Below are positions 40,715-48,386 of a stretch of DNA of 48,386 bases, piece by piece; position 1 is the first letter of the stretch; every line of letters starts with the position of its first letter. This DNA is from Planctomyces sp. (GTDB lineage Bacteria; Planctomycetota; Planctomycetia; Planctomycetales; Planctomycetaceae). Location of the stretch: the NCBI GenBank assembly GCA_005791255.1, contig SXXK01000063.1, positions 1 to 48,386 on the forward strand, given 5' to 3'. The translations under genes and the position numbers were made by a program. Under the pieces are notes generated by a model. The model was not told the DNA's origin, did not search any database, and was given only the letters and a program-made list of their open reading frames with translations.

Positions 40715-42241
40715 GTGCCCGCATTTAATGAACTGAACCAGGCAGCCGGACTGATCATTCCCGAGATCATCCTGATCGCTACGGTCTGTATCATGTTCCT
40801 CACTGGTCCGTTTCTGGTCAGTGAAAATGGCAGCTCACCAGCCGGCCTGAAGCATCGCTGGGGTGCCCTCGCAGTACTTGCACTGCTCTGCTCAGCATTT
40901 GCGTGGCTCAAGGCCCCGCTGACTGATGGCTCAGTCGGCCCCTTCGAGGTCGATGCCTTCGCATGGTACGTGCGCGGAATTTCTCTTGGAGCCGGCTTTC
41001 TGCTCACGCTGATCCTCTGGGATCAGACCGATGACGCACATGCCGCCGAAAACTTCGCCTGCCTCCTCGCCACACTCGCAGGCACCTCCTTTGTGGCACT
41101 CGCCAACGATCTGATCGGTATCTTCCTCGGCCTCGAACTTGTCAGTATCCCCACCTACATCCTGCTGTACCTCGGACGCGCCGACTGGATGTCACGAGAA
41201 GCCACCATCAAGTACTTCCTGCTCAGCATCTTCTCATCCGCCATGGTCCTGTTCGGACTCGCATGGATCTACGGAGTCGCCGGGACCACAAATCTGGCAT
41301 CCATCGCTGAACGAACCCATCGCGCAATCCCCGGCTTCGAACACGGAATGCTGGTCGTTGCCCAGGTCATTATGATCGCCGGAATCAGCTTCCGACTTAC
41401 CGCTGTACCGTTCCACTTCTACGCCCCGGACGTCTTCCAGGGAGTCGCTCCGTCAGCCTCCGCCATGCTGTCGTTCCTGCCCAAAGTGGTGGGCTTCGCC
41501 GCCCTCCTGCAGATCCTGCCACTGTGCGCCGGAGCCGACGGAATTGCTGCCTGGACACCCACGAAAAATCAGGCATGGCTGTTCACCACACTGGCCCTCG
41601 TCACTATGACTTTTGGCAACATCATGGCAATCCGCCAGACCAGTGTCCTGAGAATGCTGGCATGGTCCAGCATCTCGCACGCCGGCTACATGCTCGTGGG
41701 ACTGGCAGTCGCGACGGAATACGGTGGCCAGAATCCCAACGAAGCCAGTGGCCAGGCGGCCCTCATGTTCTATCTGCCAATTTACGGCATTGTGTCCATC
41801 GGTGCATTTGCCGTGCTGGCTGCCGCCGGGACTCGCTCGCGTCCCCTGCGCTCCCTCGAAGATCTCCACGGACTCAGCCAGACCCGACCCGCACTCGCAC
41901 TCACGATGGCCGTCTGCGTTTTCGGACTCAGTGGACTGCCGCCAACCGGCGGTTTCCTTGGCAAGCTGAACCTGTTCGTCGCTGCCTGGGTGGTCAACAG
42001 CCAGCTTAGCAGAACACTCGCGATTGCCCTGGCCGCCAATGCCGTCGTTGCAGCAGCTTACTACCTGCGACTGATTGGCCTCATGTACTTTGAAGCTCCC
42101 AAAACCATCCTCGAACCCGAACCACGCCCGGCTTCGGCCCTGGCCGGAGGCATCTGTGCCGTTTCCACACTGCTGCTCTTCGCCAGCCCACAGTGGCTCT
42201 GGAATGCAGCAGCGGCGGCGGTCGGCCTGGTCACCGCCTGA
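40715..42241 (+). CDS. nuoN: NADH-quinone oxidoreductase subunit N
   Basis: GTG start; YFLLSIFSSAMVLFGLAWIYG, AVPFHFYAPDVFQGVAPSASAMLSFLPKVVGFAAL, VLRMLAWSSISHAGYMLVGL, GLSGLPPTGGFLGKLNLF. Confidence 0.96.
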   Translation: MPAFNELNQAAGLIIPEIILIATVCIMFLTGPFLVSENGSSPAGLKHRWGALAVLALLCSAFAWLKAPLTDGSVGPFEVDAFAWYVRGISLGAGFLLTLILWDQTDDAHAAENFACLLATLAGTSFVALANDLIGIFLGLELVSIPTYILLYLGRADWMSREATIKYFLLSIFSSAMVLFGLAWIYGVAGTTNLASIAERTHRAIPGFEHGMLVVAQVIMIAGISFRLTAVPFHFYAPDVFQGVAPSASAMLSFLPKVVGFAALLQILPLCAGADGIAAWTPTKNQAWLFTTLALVTMTFGNIMAIRQTSVLRMLAWSSISHAGYMLVGLAVATEYGGQNPNEASGQAALMFYLPIYGIVSIGAFAVLAAAGTRSRPLRSLEDLHGLSQTRPALALTMAVCVFGLSGLPPTGGFLGKLNLFVAAWVVNSQLSRTLAIALAANAVVAAAYYLRLIGLMYFEAPKTILEPEPRPASALAGGICAVSTLLLFASPQWLWNAAAAAVGLVTA

Positions 42242-42262
42242 TCGCCTCCACGCTGCCCGGCC

Positions 42263-43165
42263 ATGGATACGCTCACCCAACAGATCCTCAGCCTTCGCGG
42301 CCCGAGAAATCTGCTGGATCCGAGCAGACCGTGGCACTTCCTCAGCGAACCGGAATTCTCCAGGCACGGTCGAGTCGAAGCAGTCAGCACTGTCTTCCTC
42401 ACCAACCGGGAGTGTCCGTTTCACTGTCTCATGTGTGATCTCTGGCAGAACACACTGACCGAATCACTGCCGACGGGCCTGATCCCCGAACAGATTGACT
42501 TTGCTCTTCGCCAGCTGCCCCCGGCCCCTCACATCAAGCTTTACAACAGCGGCAATTTCTTCGACCCCGCTGCAATTCCGCCTCGGGACCTGCCGGCAAT
42601 CGCTCAGCGCGTTCAGCATTTCGATACCATCATCGTCGAAAATCACCCGCGATTGTGTACCGACCGCTGCGACCAGTTTCAGCAACTGTGCGGTACTCAG
42701 CTGGAAATTGCCATCGGACTTGAAACCGCGCACGAACCCACGCTGGCACGCCTTAACAAACAAATGACTCTGGCAGACTTCGCAGCCGCCTGCCAGCTGC
42801 TGCTGAAACAGCAGATCCTGATTCGCACCTTCATTCTGCTGAAACTGCCCTGGAGCAGTGAACAGGAGGGCATAGAACAGGCACTGCAGTCCGTGCGATT
42901 CGCATTTGACTGCGGCGTTTCCTGCTGCTCAGTGATTCCGGTCAGAGCCGGAAATGGGATGCTGGACCATTTGCAGCGCGAAGGCCGATTCACGCCCCCC
43001 AAACTGTCCTCACTCGAACTTGTGCTCCGCGAAACGCTCTCGTGGCAGCGCGGACGCGTCTTCGCTGACCTCTGGGATGCCGCCCGATTCGCTGATTCGC
43101 CGGACAGCGCCGAACAGCAACTGCAGCGACTGCTCGACATGAATCTTCGACAGCAGCCACTCTGA
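42263..43165 (+). CDS. Radical SAM protein (archaeosine-synthase RaSEA-like appearance)
   Basis: FLTNRECPFHCLMCDLW = CxxxCxxC radical SAM motif; IKLYNSGNFFDPAAIP; EIAIGLETAHEPTLARLNKQMT; starts 21 bp after nuoN. Confidence 0.82.
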   Translation: MDTLTQQILSLRGPRNLLDPSRPWHFLSEPEFSRHGRVEAVSTVFLTNRECPFHCLMCDLWQNTLTESLPTGLIPEQIDFALRQLPPAPHIKLYNSGNFFDPAAIPPRDLPAIAQRVQHFDTIIVENHPRLCTDRCDQFQQLCGTQLEIAIGLETAHEPTLARLNKQMTLADFAAACQLLLKQQILIRTFILLKLPWSSEQEGIEQALQSVRFAFDCGVSCCSVIPVRAGNGMLDHLQREGRFTPPKLSSLELVLRETLSWQRGRVFADLWDAARFADSPDSAEQQLQRLLDMNLRQQPL

Positions 43166-43190
43166 AAATAACTGAATCGGATTCCTCCGC

Positions 43191-43481
43191 TCAGGGAACT
43201 CCGGCGGCCGCCGTCAGCTTCTTAAGAGTCTCTGAGATGTCACGCCGAAACGGCTGAATCGCTGCCGCCTTCCGCACAGACTCCAGACCCGCCTCCTGAT
43301 CCCCCGACTGAAATTCCGACAAACCCAGAATCAACCAGTCCTCAGACATCCGTCTCAACACTGTCAACTGGCGCAACGGCATCACCGCCTCTCGGAATCT
43401 TCGCTGCTGCAGAAGCAGACGGGAAACGCGGCGCAGGCTCTGCCGCCCGTCGCCATGCTGGAGCTTCCCACTGCAATTTAC
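43191..43481 (-). pseudogene. TPR-like C-terminal gene fragment
   Basis: Open frame from TAA (43482-43484) reads SGKLQHGDGRQSLRRVSRLLLQQRRFREAVMPLRQLTVLRRMSEDWLILGLSEFQSGDQEAGLESVRKAAAIQPFRRDISETLKKL: TPR-like helices without a proper start. Confidence 0.45.
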
Positions 43482-43531
43482 TTATGATACCCCGAATCAC
43501 TGCTCTTTACCCGGATCACCGGAGGCTCAGC

Positions 43532-45646
43532 ATGCACTTCTTTCTGCGATCCTGCCTGTTTCTGCCCGTTTTGCTGCTGGCCACACCACTGCAGGCCGGC
43601 AATCTCCAGGTCGGTACAGCACTCATCGATGTCACACCGGAAAAACTGCCGGTACTGGTCAATGGTGGCATGACAAGTCGCAGCCTCGATCGCGTCAAAA
43701 CCAAAGTCAGTGCCCGAGCACTCGTCTTCGCTGATGGACAGGACCGCGCCGCAATCGTCGTCGTGGACAGCTGCATGATCGGACGAGTCCTGCTGGATGA
43801 CGTGAAAACACTCGCGGCTGCCAAAACCGGTATCCCCGCCACACAGATCCTCATCTCAGCCACACACGCCCACTCTGCACCCGCATCCATGGGCTGCCTC
43901 GGCACTGACGCCGATCCGGACTACGTCCCATTTCTCCGCAATTGCCTCGTGGAAGTCATTGAACGAGCACTCAGCAGACTCCAGCCCGCTCAAATCGGCT
44001 TCGCCCGCATCATGGCTCCCGAGTACACCGCCCTCCGTCAGTGGATCCGACGACCCGACCGCATCGCTGAAGACCCATTCGGAAACCCAACCGTCCGAGC
44101 CAACATGCATGCCGCTGCAAATCCTGACGATGTCACCGGTGAAGCCGGCCCCGAAGACCCGGAACTTGCCCTCATCTGCATCCGCACAACCGCAGGTAAA
44201 CCACTGGCCGTACTCGGTAACTTCTCCATGCACTACTTCGGCGACAGCGATATCAGCGCCGATTACTTCGGACTGTTCGCCGACGGCCTGAAACAGCAAC
44301 TGGCACCCGATTCCGATTTTCTGGGTATCATGGCCCACGGTTGCAGCGGCGACATCTGGCGCCGCGATTACCGAAAACCTGACACCTGGGACCCCGCTCT
44401 GACCATCGAAGCGTATGCTCAGGGGCTGGTCACACTCGCACTTCAGGCCATCAGCTCAGCACAGTACGACGAAAACGCTGACGTCGAAATGGCTGAAGAA
44501 CGACTGCCACTGAAATATCGTACGCCGGACACCCAACTGCTCGAATGGTCGCAGAACATCATGAACTCCGTCGGGGATCGCCCGCCGAAGGATCAGCGGG
44601 AAGTCTATGCCCGCGAACAACTGCTGCTGCACGCCGCCCGTGAAACCGAAGTTGTCGTGCAGGCTCTGCGGATCGGCTCCATCGCCATCGCCACGACTCC
44701 CACAGAAACCTATGCCGTCACCGGACTCAAAATCAAAGCCGCCAGCCCGCTGTCAAACACCATGGTGATCGAACTGGCGAATGGCGGAGACGGATACATC
44801 CCGCCACCCGAACAGCACGCGTTCGGAGGATACAATACCTGGCCCGCCCGCTCAGCCGGACTGCAGGTTGATGCGGAACCTCGAATCGCCCAGGCCGCCA
44901 TCCGACTGCTCGAAAAAGTCAGCGGGAAAAATCGCCGCTCCTGGCAGCAGCCCGAAGGCCCAGCCGGTCGACGGCTGCAGGCCGTGCGACCCGTCGCATG
45001 GTGGAGACTGGATGAGTTCAACGGTCCCGTGGCCGCCGATTCCTCAGGAAAACACCGGCACGCAGTGCTTGAACCAGGTATCACCTTCAGTCTCGAGGGA
45101 CCCCACTCCGATGCCTGGTGCTCACCCGGAATTCTGAACCGCTGCCCGCAGTTCGCTGGTGGTCGACTGACCTCGGACGGCAGCGATCTCGGCTCTCAGT
45201 ACTCAATCTCGCTCTGGTTCTGGAACGGCATGCCCCGGGAATCCCGGCCGGTCGCCGGCTGGATCTACTCACGCGATTACGACAGCGGTATCAGCTCCAC
45301 CGGCGAACACCTCGGACTGGGAGGTGCCGGTGAGATCGCTGAACGCATCATCTTCCGCAGCGGTGACAGTCCTGCAGTGGTGGGCACAGACACCATCCCC
45401 CGCTGGACCTGGGCGCACATAACGATGGTCCGCGACGGTGAACAGGTCACCGTCTGGCTCAATGGCCGGCGACAGTTTCACACGAGGGCCACGCCCGCGA
45501 TCGCTGCTCAGCTGTTTCTCGGCGGACGCAGTGACAATGACAGCAACTGGGAGGGCCGGCTGGATGAAGCAGCACTGTTCAACAGAGCACTCACAGAACA
45601 GGAAATTGCACTGCTGGCAAATCCCGTACACGCGGTAGAAAAATAA
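43532..45646 (+). CDS. Neutral/alkaline ceramidase-like protein with LamG-like C-terminal domain
   Basis: MHFFLRSCLFLPVLLLATPLQA signal; LQVGTALIDVTPEKLPVLVNGGM, ISATHAHSAPAS; C-terminal VAWWRLDEFNGPVAADSSGKHRHAVLEPG...LDEAALFNRALTEQEIALL (LamG-like). Confidence 0.85.
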   Translation: MHFFLRSCLFLPVLLLATPLQAGNLQVGTALIDVTPEKLPVLVNGGMTSRSLDRVKTKVSARALVFADGQDRAAIVVVDSCMIGRVLLDDVKTLAAAKTGIPATQILISATHAHSAPASMGCLGTDADPDYVPFLRNCLVEVIERALSRLQPAQIGFARIMAPEYTALRQWIRRPDRIAEDPFGNPTVRANMHAAANPDDVTGEAGPEDPELALICIRTTAGKPLAVLGNFSMHYFGDSDISADYFGLFADGLKQQLAPDSDFLGIMAHGCSGDIWRRDYRKPDTWDPALTIEAYAQGLVTLALQAISSAQYDENADVEMAEERLPLKYRTPDTQLLEWSQNIMNSVGDRPPKDQREVYAREQLLLHAARETEVVVQALRIGSIAIATTPTETYAVTGLKIKAASPLSNTMVIELANGGDGYIPPPEQHAFGGYNTWPARSAGLQVDAEPRIAQAAIRLLEKVSGKNRRSWQQPEGPAGRRLQAVRPVAWWRLDEFNGPVAADSSGKHRHAVLEPGITFSLEGPHSDAWCSPGILNRCPQFAGGRLTSDGSDLGSQYSISLWFWNGMPRESRPVAGWIYSRDYDSGISSTGEHLGLGGAGEIAERIIFRSGDSPAVVGTDTIPRWTWAHITMVRDGEQVTVWLNGRRQFHTRATPAIAAQLFLGGRSDNDSNWEGRLDEAALFNRALTEQEIALLANPVHAVEK

Positions 45647-45658
45647 GACCGCACACGA

Positions 45659-46420
45659 TCAAAGCCACGATCGGTTCTGTTTCAGCGCTATCACACTGCT
45701 GGCACACAGATAACCCATAAAAATAACTTCAAACCGAGCTGATGGCTGCAGACTCCACAGCATCATCGCATCTGCCGCGGGAAGCCACTGAAATACCCAG
45801 TAAGGAATGAAAGACTGCTGATTGTTCTGACACTGAGCCGCCCACAGCGCCAGCAGCCCGGAAGAGCCTGCAGAAATCTGCAGCGCCAGTTCGCTGCTGC
45901 TGCGACCTCGCGGACCAAACTGCCGAACACAGGCCGCCATGATCTGACCTCCATCCAGAGGCAGCACCGGAACCAGGTTCAGCAGATTCACAGTAATGCC
46001 CCCGAACAACATCATGCTGAAGGCGTAACGCAGCCCGAAATACTCCGCCAGCAGTGACTCGGGAAGCAGCTTCCACAGGCCGAAAATCAGACCTCCCGCC
46101 AGCAAACCGGCCGCCGGCCCCGCAGCAGAGACCGCCAGGGCCCGCCGAAACGGAAAATGAGATGACGTGGCATAACCGCAGAACACATACAGCACGATTT
46201 CTGACGGATAGCCAAACCGACGGATTACCAGAGCATGACCCAGCTCGTGGATCAGCACGCTGAAAAAAATGCACAGCACACCGATCAAAGTCAGTTGCAG
46301 GTCGTCTCCTGCCCAAACCATGAACGCCGTCGACAGCCAAAAAAACGGATGCACACGCACCGGAATCCCAAAGATCTGAAAATTCAGATCAAATTCACTG
46401 TAACCGGCTGAGCCGAACAT
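45659..46420 (-). CDS. Site-2 protease family protein (peptidase M50-like)
   Basis: FFSVLIHELGHALVIRRFG (HExxH) and LNLVPVLPLDGGQIMAA (xxDG) with multiple TM segments. Confidence 0.9.
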   Translation of the reverse strand: MFGSAGYSEFDLNFQIFGIPVRVHPFFWLSTAFMVWAGDDLQLTLIGVLCIFFSVLIHELGHALVIRRFGYPSEIVLYVFCGYATSSHFPFRRALAVSAAGPAAGLLAGGLIFGLWKLLPESLLAEYFGLRYAFSMMLFGGITVNLLNLVPVLPLDGGQIMAACVRQFGPRGRSSSELALQISAGSSGLLALWAAQCQNNQQSFIPYWVFQWLPAADAMMLWSLQPSARFEVIFMGYLCASSVIALKQNRSWL

Positions 46421-46462
46421 CGTGCAGTCCCCGGGACAGAAGCAGGATTCAGAGGTTTCGGT

Positions 46463-47605
46463 GTGGAGCCCCCGACCGACGCAGGATACAGTTTCACCCG
46501 GACGAATTCAGCCCCGATTCAAAAAAAAGACCCGGCCGCAGTCGCCTTGCCTCCGGTCGCATTACTCCCCAAAGGGTGTCCGCTACCGCATGCATCAGGA
46601 GCAACGGCCTTGGATCTCTTTCGCATCCTGATGGGTATCCCGATCTTTCAGTCCATCCTGCGCCCTGTGCTCAGACCAGCCTCGCGACTGCTGCTCGGAC
46701 TGATTGCCGTGCCGCTGTTCCGCTTCCTGCTCCGCAGAATCTTCCGAATCCAGCAACTGGACCGGGAACTGGAAAAGGACCTGCAGGAATGGTTTCGCGG
46801 GTCACTGCTGCTGCTGGCCGCAACTGCCAATATGGAACACATCCTCTTCGGCTGGCTCGTCAAAATCGACTGGCTCGACCGCGCTGACTGGCTCACCATG
46901 GGACTGCGACTGCTGATGGTGATCGGAGTCATCCAGACAATGCCCGATCAGGAACTCTTCGCCGTACTGCACCCCGGACCGCCCAAACTTCAGAAAAATC
47001 GCCGACTCCTGCCGCAACTGCAGGAAAACTGGTGGCCCATGCTCCGCGGATTTCTCTGCCGCCACATCAACAAATCCTCGCCGGTGCTGGCCATGATGTG
47101 TGCGATTGTCGGAGCTCGACTGCCGGAAATGCCCACGGAATCCGTCGCTGCCACATGGCAGCAGCAGGTCGTACTGCACCAGTCGATCATCGCCTGGAAC
47201 TGGGTGCAGCAGATCGGAAACTGCATGCCGGTCACCACAGAAGCCAGCCTGCTGCTCGAACGACGCCTGCAGCAGTCAATCAACAGCGAATTTCAAAAGG
47301 CCCTCGAACTGGACCCCGACATCACTCAGAAAATGGACCTGTCCGTGCTGACAAACTACGTGCGACTGTTGGGAGATTATCACAGAGATCGGGAACGCTG
47401 GGCTGTCGGCTGGATCTGTTACCTCGTCGCCATCATCCAGTATCTCATCATCGGACTGATCACGTCCCGCGACAAAGCACTCGATGTGCTGTCTGAATTT
47501 GATCGCGCCGTGGCCGAACGTCGCCGTGCGCTGATCGAGGAATTCCGCATCCGCGAATCTGACGGCGATAACGCCCAAAAAAACAAACGGCCTCCGACGG
47601 GATGA
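46463..47605 (+). CDS. Conserved-looking hypothetical membrane protein
   Basis: Long ORF with N-terminal hydrophobic helices and C-terminal ICYLVAIIQYLIIGLITSRDKALDVLSEFDRAVAERRR; family not recognised. Start uncertain. Confidence 0.7.
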   Translation: MEPPTDAGYSFTRTNSAPIQKKDPAAVALPPVALLPKGCPLPHASGATALDLFRILMGIPIFQSILRPVLRPASRLLLGLIAVPLFRFLLRRIFRIQQLDRELEKDLQEWFRGSLLLLAATANMEHILFGWLVKIDWLDRADWLTMGLRLLMVIGVIQTMPDQELFAVLHPGPPKLQKNRRLLPQLQENWWPMLRGFLCRHINKSSPVLAMMCAIVGARLPEMPTESVAATWQQQVVLHQSIIAWNWVQQIGNCMPVTTEASLLLERRLQQSINSEFQKALELDPDITQKMDLSVLTNYVRLLGDYHRDRERWAVGWICYLVAIIQYLIIGLITSRDKALDVLSEFDRAVAERRRALIEEFRIRESDGDNAQKNKRPPTG

Positions 47606-47623
47606 TCGGAGGCCGTTGTTTTT
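47586..47623. terminator. Bidirectional intrinsic terminator between convergent genes
   Basis: Perfect 12-bp stem AACGGCCTCCGA/TCGGAGGCCGTT, 8-nt loop, flanked by A-rich (aaaaaaacaaa) and T-rich (tgttttt) tracts. Confidence 0.85.
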
Positions 47624-47687
47624 GAGTTTTGCGAAGGGAAATTCAGAACAGGAAGCAGTTCTTTTCCACCTCTGATCGACTCTGCGA

Positions 47688-48386
47688 TCACTTCATTCCG
47701 AACAGGCCAGCCAGCCCGCTCCGGCTCTGCGACTTATTGTGCAGACGGGACGGGAAGAAAGCCTGAGGTTCAGCCGGAGGAGCCGGAGCCGGAGCAGCTT
47801 CAGGAGCGGCAGCAGCGGGAGCTTCGACCGGAGCAGCGTGGTGATGACCGCATGAGCCGTCAACACAGCCTTCCGTGCAACCATCGCAGTTGCCGTCGAC
47901 AATCTCGTAGCCACAGGCTTCCAGAGCTTCTTCAGCCTGACGACGAACTCCACGGTCGCAGTCAGCCAGTGCACAGGTCAGAGCAGACACGACAGCCGGG
48001 CTGCAGCAGCAGCTGTTGCTGCGGGCTGCATCACCCAGTTCGTCAGCCGCTTCACGGCGAACGCGTTCGTCAGTGTCATTCAGACCATACACGAAGGCAT
48101 TGATGATTTCCGGATGGCATGAGCAGTCGTAGTCGCCCAGTTCATCCAGAGCATTGCGACGCTTCGTGGCGTAGCAGTCGGTCATCGAGGTGTAGATCAG
48201 CTTGGCGATCTCGCACGCATCTTCAGCCGAGCAGCCTTCGCCGCACTCGGTGCCACAGCCGGCACCAGCCGGAGCCGCACAATTCGGGTCAGCAGCACAG
48301 CCAGCCGGAGCGGCACAGCCGGCACCAGCCGGAGCTGCACAGTTCGGGTCAGCAGCACAGCCAGCCGGAGCAGCACAGCCGGCACC
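47688..48386 (-). CDS. Cys-rich HEAT-repeat protein with tandem CAAPAGCAADPN repeats (runs off right edge)
   Basis: Frame of ORF 47688..48185 stays open to the window edge: GAGCAAPAGCAADPNCAAPAGAGCAAPAGCAADPNCAAPAGAGCGTECGEGCSAEDACEIAKLIYTSMTDCYATKRRNALDELGDYDCSCHPEI...LNDTDERVRREAADELGD. Confidence 0.8.
   Translation of the reverse strand, partial: GAGCAAPAGCAADPNCAAPAGAGCAAPAGCAADPNCAAPAGAGCGTECGEGCSAEDACEIAKLIYTSMTDCYATKRRNALDELGDYDCSCHPEIINAFVYGLNDTDERVRREAADELGDAARSNSCCCSPAVVSALTCALADCDRGVRRQAEEALEACGYEIVDGNCDGCTEGCVDGSCGHHHAAPVEAPAAAAPEAAPAPAPPAEPQAFFPSRLHNKSQSRSGLAGLFGMK
48253..48386. repeat. 60-bp tandem repeat within coding sequence (at least 2.2 copies)
   Basis: ggcaccagccggag recurs at 48261, 48321 and (partially) 48381; exact period 60 nt = 20 aa. 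Confidence 0.85.

Noticed and set aside
41453-42424. 323-aa minus-strand ORF opposite nuoN and the radical SAM start
   Set aside because: Antisense shadow ORF spanning two supported genes.
48197-48385. 62-aa minus ORF MPAVLLRLAVLLTRTVQLRLVPAV...
   Set aside because: Out-of-frame reading of the 60-bp tandem repeat; the in-frame Cys-rich reading continues into the HEAT protein.

Overview
The window looks like a GC-rich Planctomycetes chromosome segment: PSCyt1/DUF1549/DUF1553 + DUF1501 pairs, sulfatase, Gfo/Idh/MocA oxidoreductase with Tat-like leader, PEP-CTERM protein. Left to right: (i) partial Ser/Thr kinase (-) running off the left edge; (ii) an operon-like minus-strand trio of multicopper oxidase, SCO-type copper protein and di-haem cytochrome-c-peroxidase-like protein; (iii) flavin reductase-like protein, sulfatase and a small hypothetical ORF (+); (iv) a gene-poor, repeat-rich stretch of about 2.5 kb holding a PEP-CTERM protein (-); (v) Gfo/Idh/MocA oxidoreductase, a membrane protein and two tandem [planctomycete cytochrome + DUF1501] pairs, one with a LamG-like insert and one with a PA14-like insert; (vi) a decayed two-gene module, apparently the C-terminus of an AAA/ABC-type ATPase translationally coupled (ATGA) to a small 'CVLPExDANRQIANGF' protein; (vii) proA (-); (viii) a complete nuoA-N complex I operon in canonical order, followed 21 bp later by a radical SAM gene; (ix) a TPR-like gene fragment, neutral ceramidase-like protein with LamG-like C-terminus, M50 site-2 protease, conserved membrane protein, and a Cys-rich HEAT-repeat protein with a 60-bp tandem repeat at the right edge. 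No tRNA, rRNA or CRISPR array was recognised. The most unusual items are the decayed ATPase module, the MCO/SCO/peroxidase cluster, the Cys-rich tandem-repeat HEAT protein and the interspersed intergenic repeats. All family assignments come from reading motifs by eye; no database search was run.
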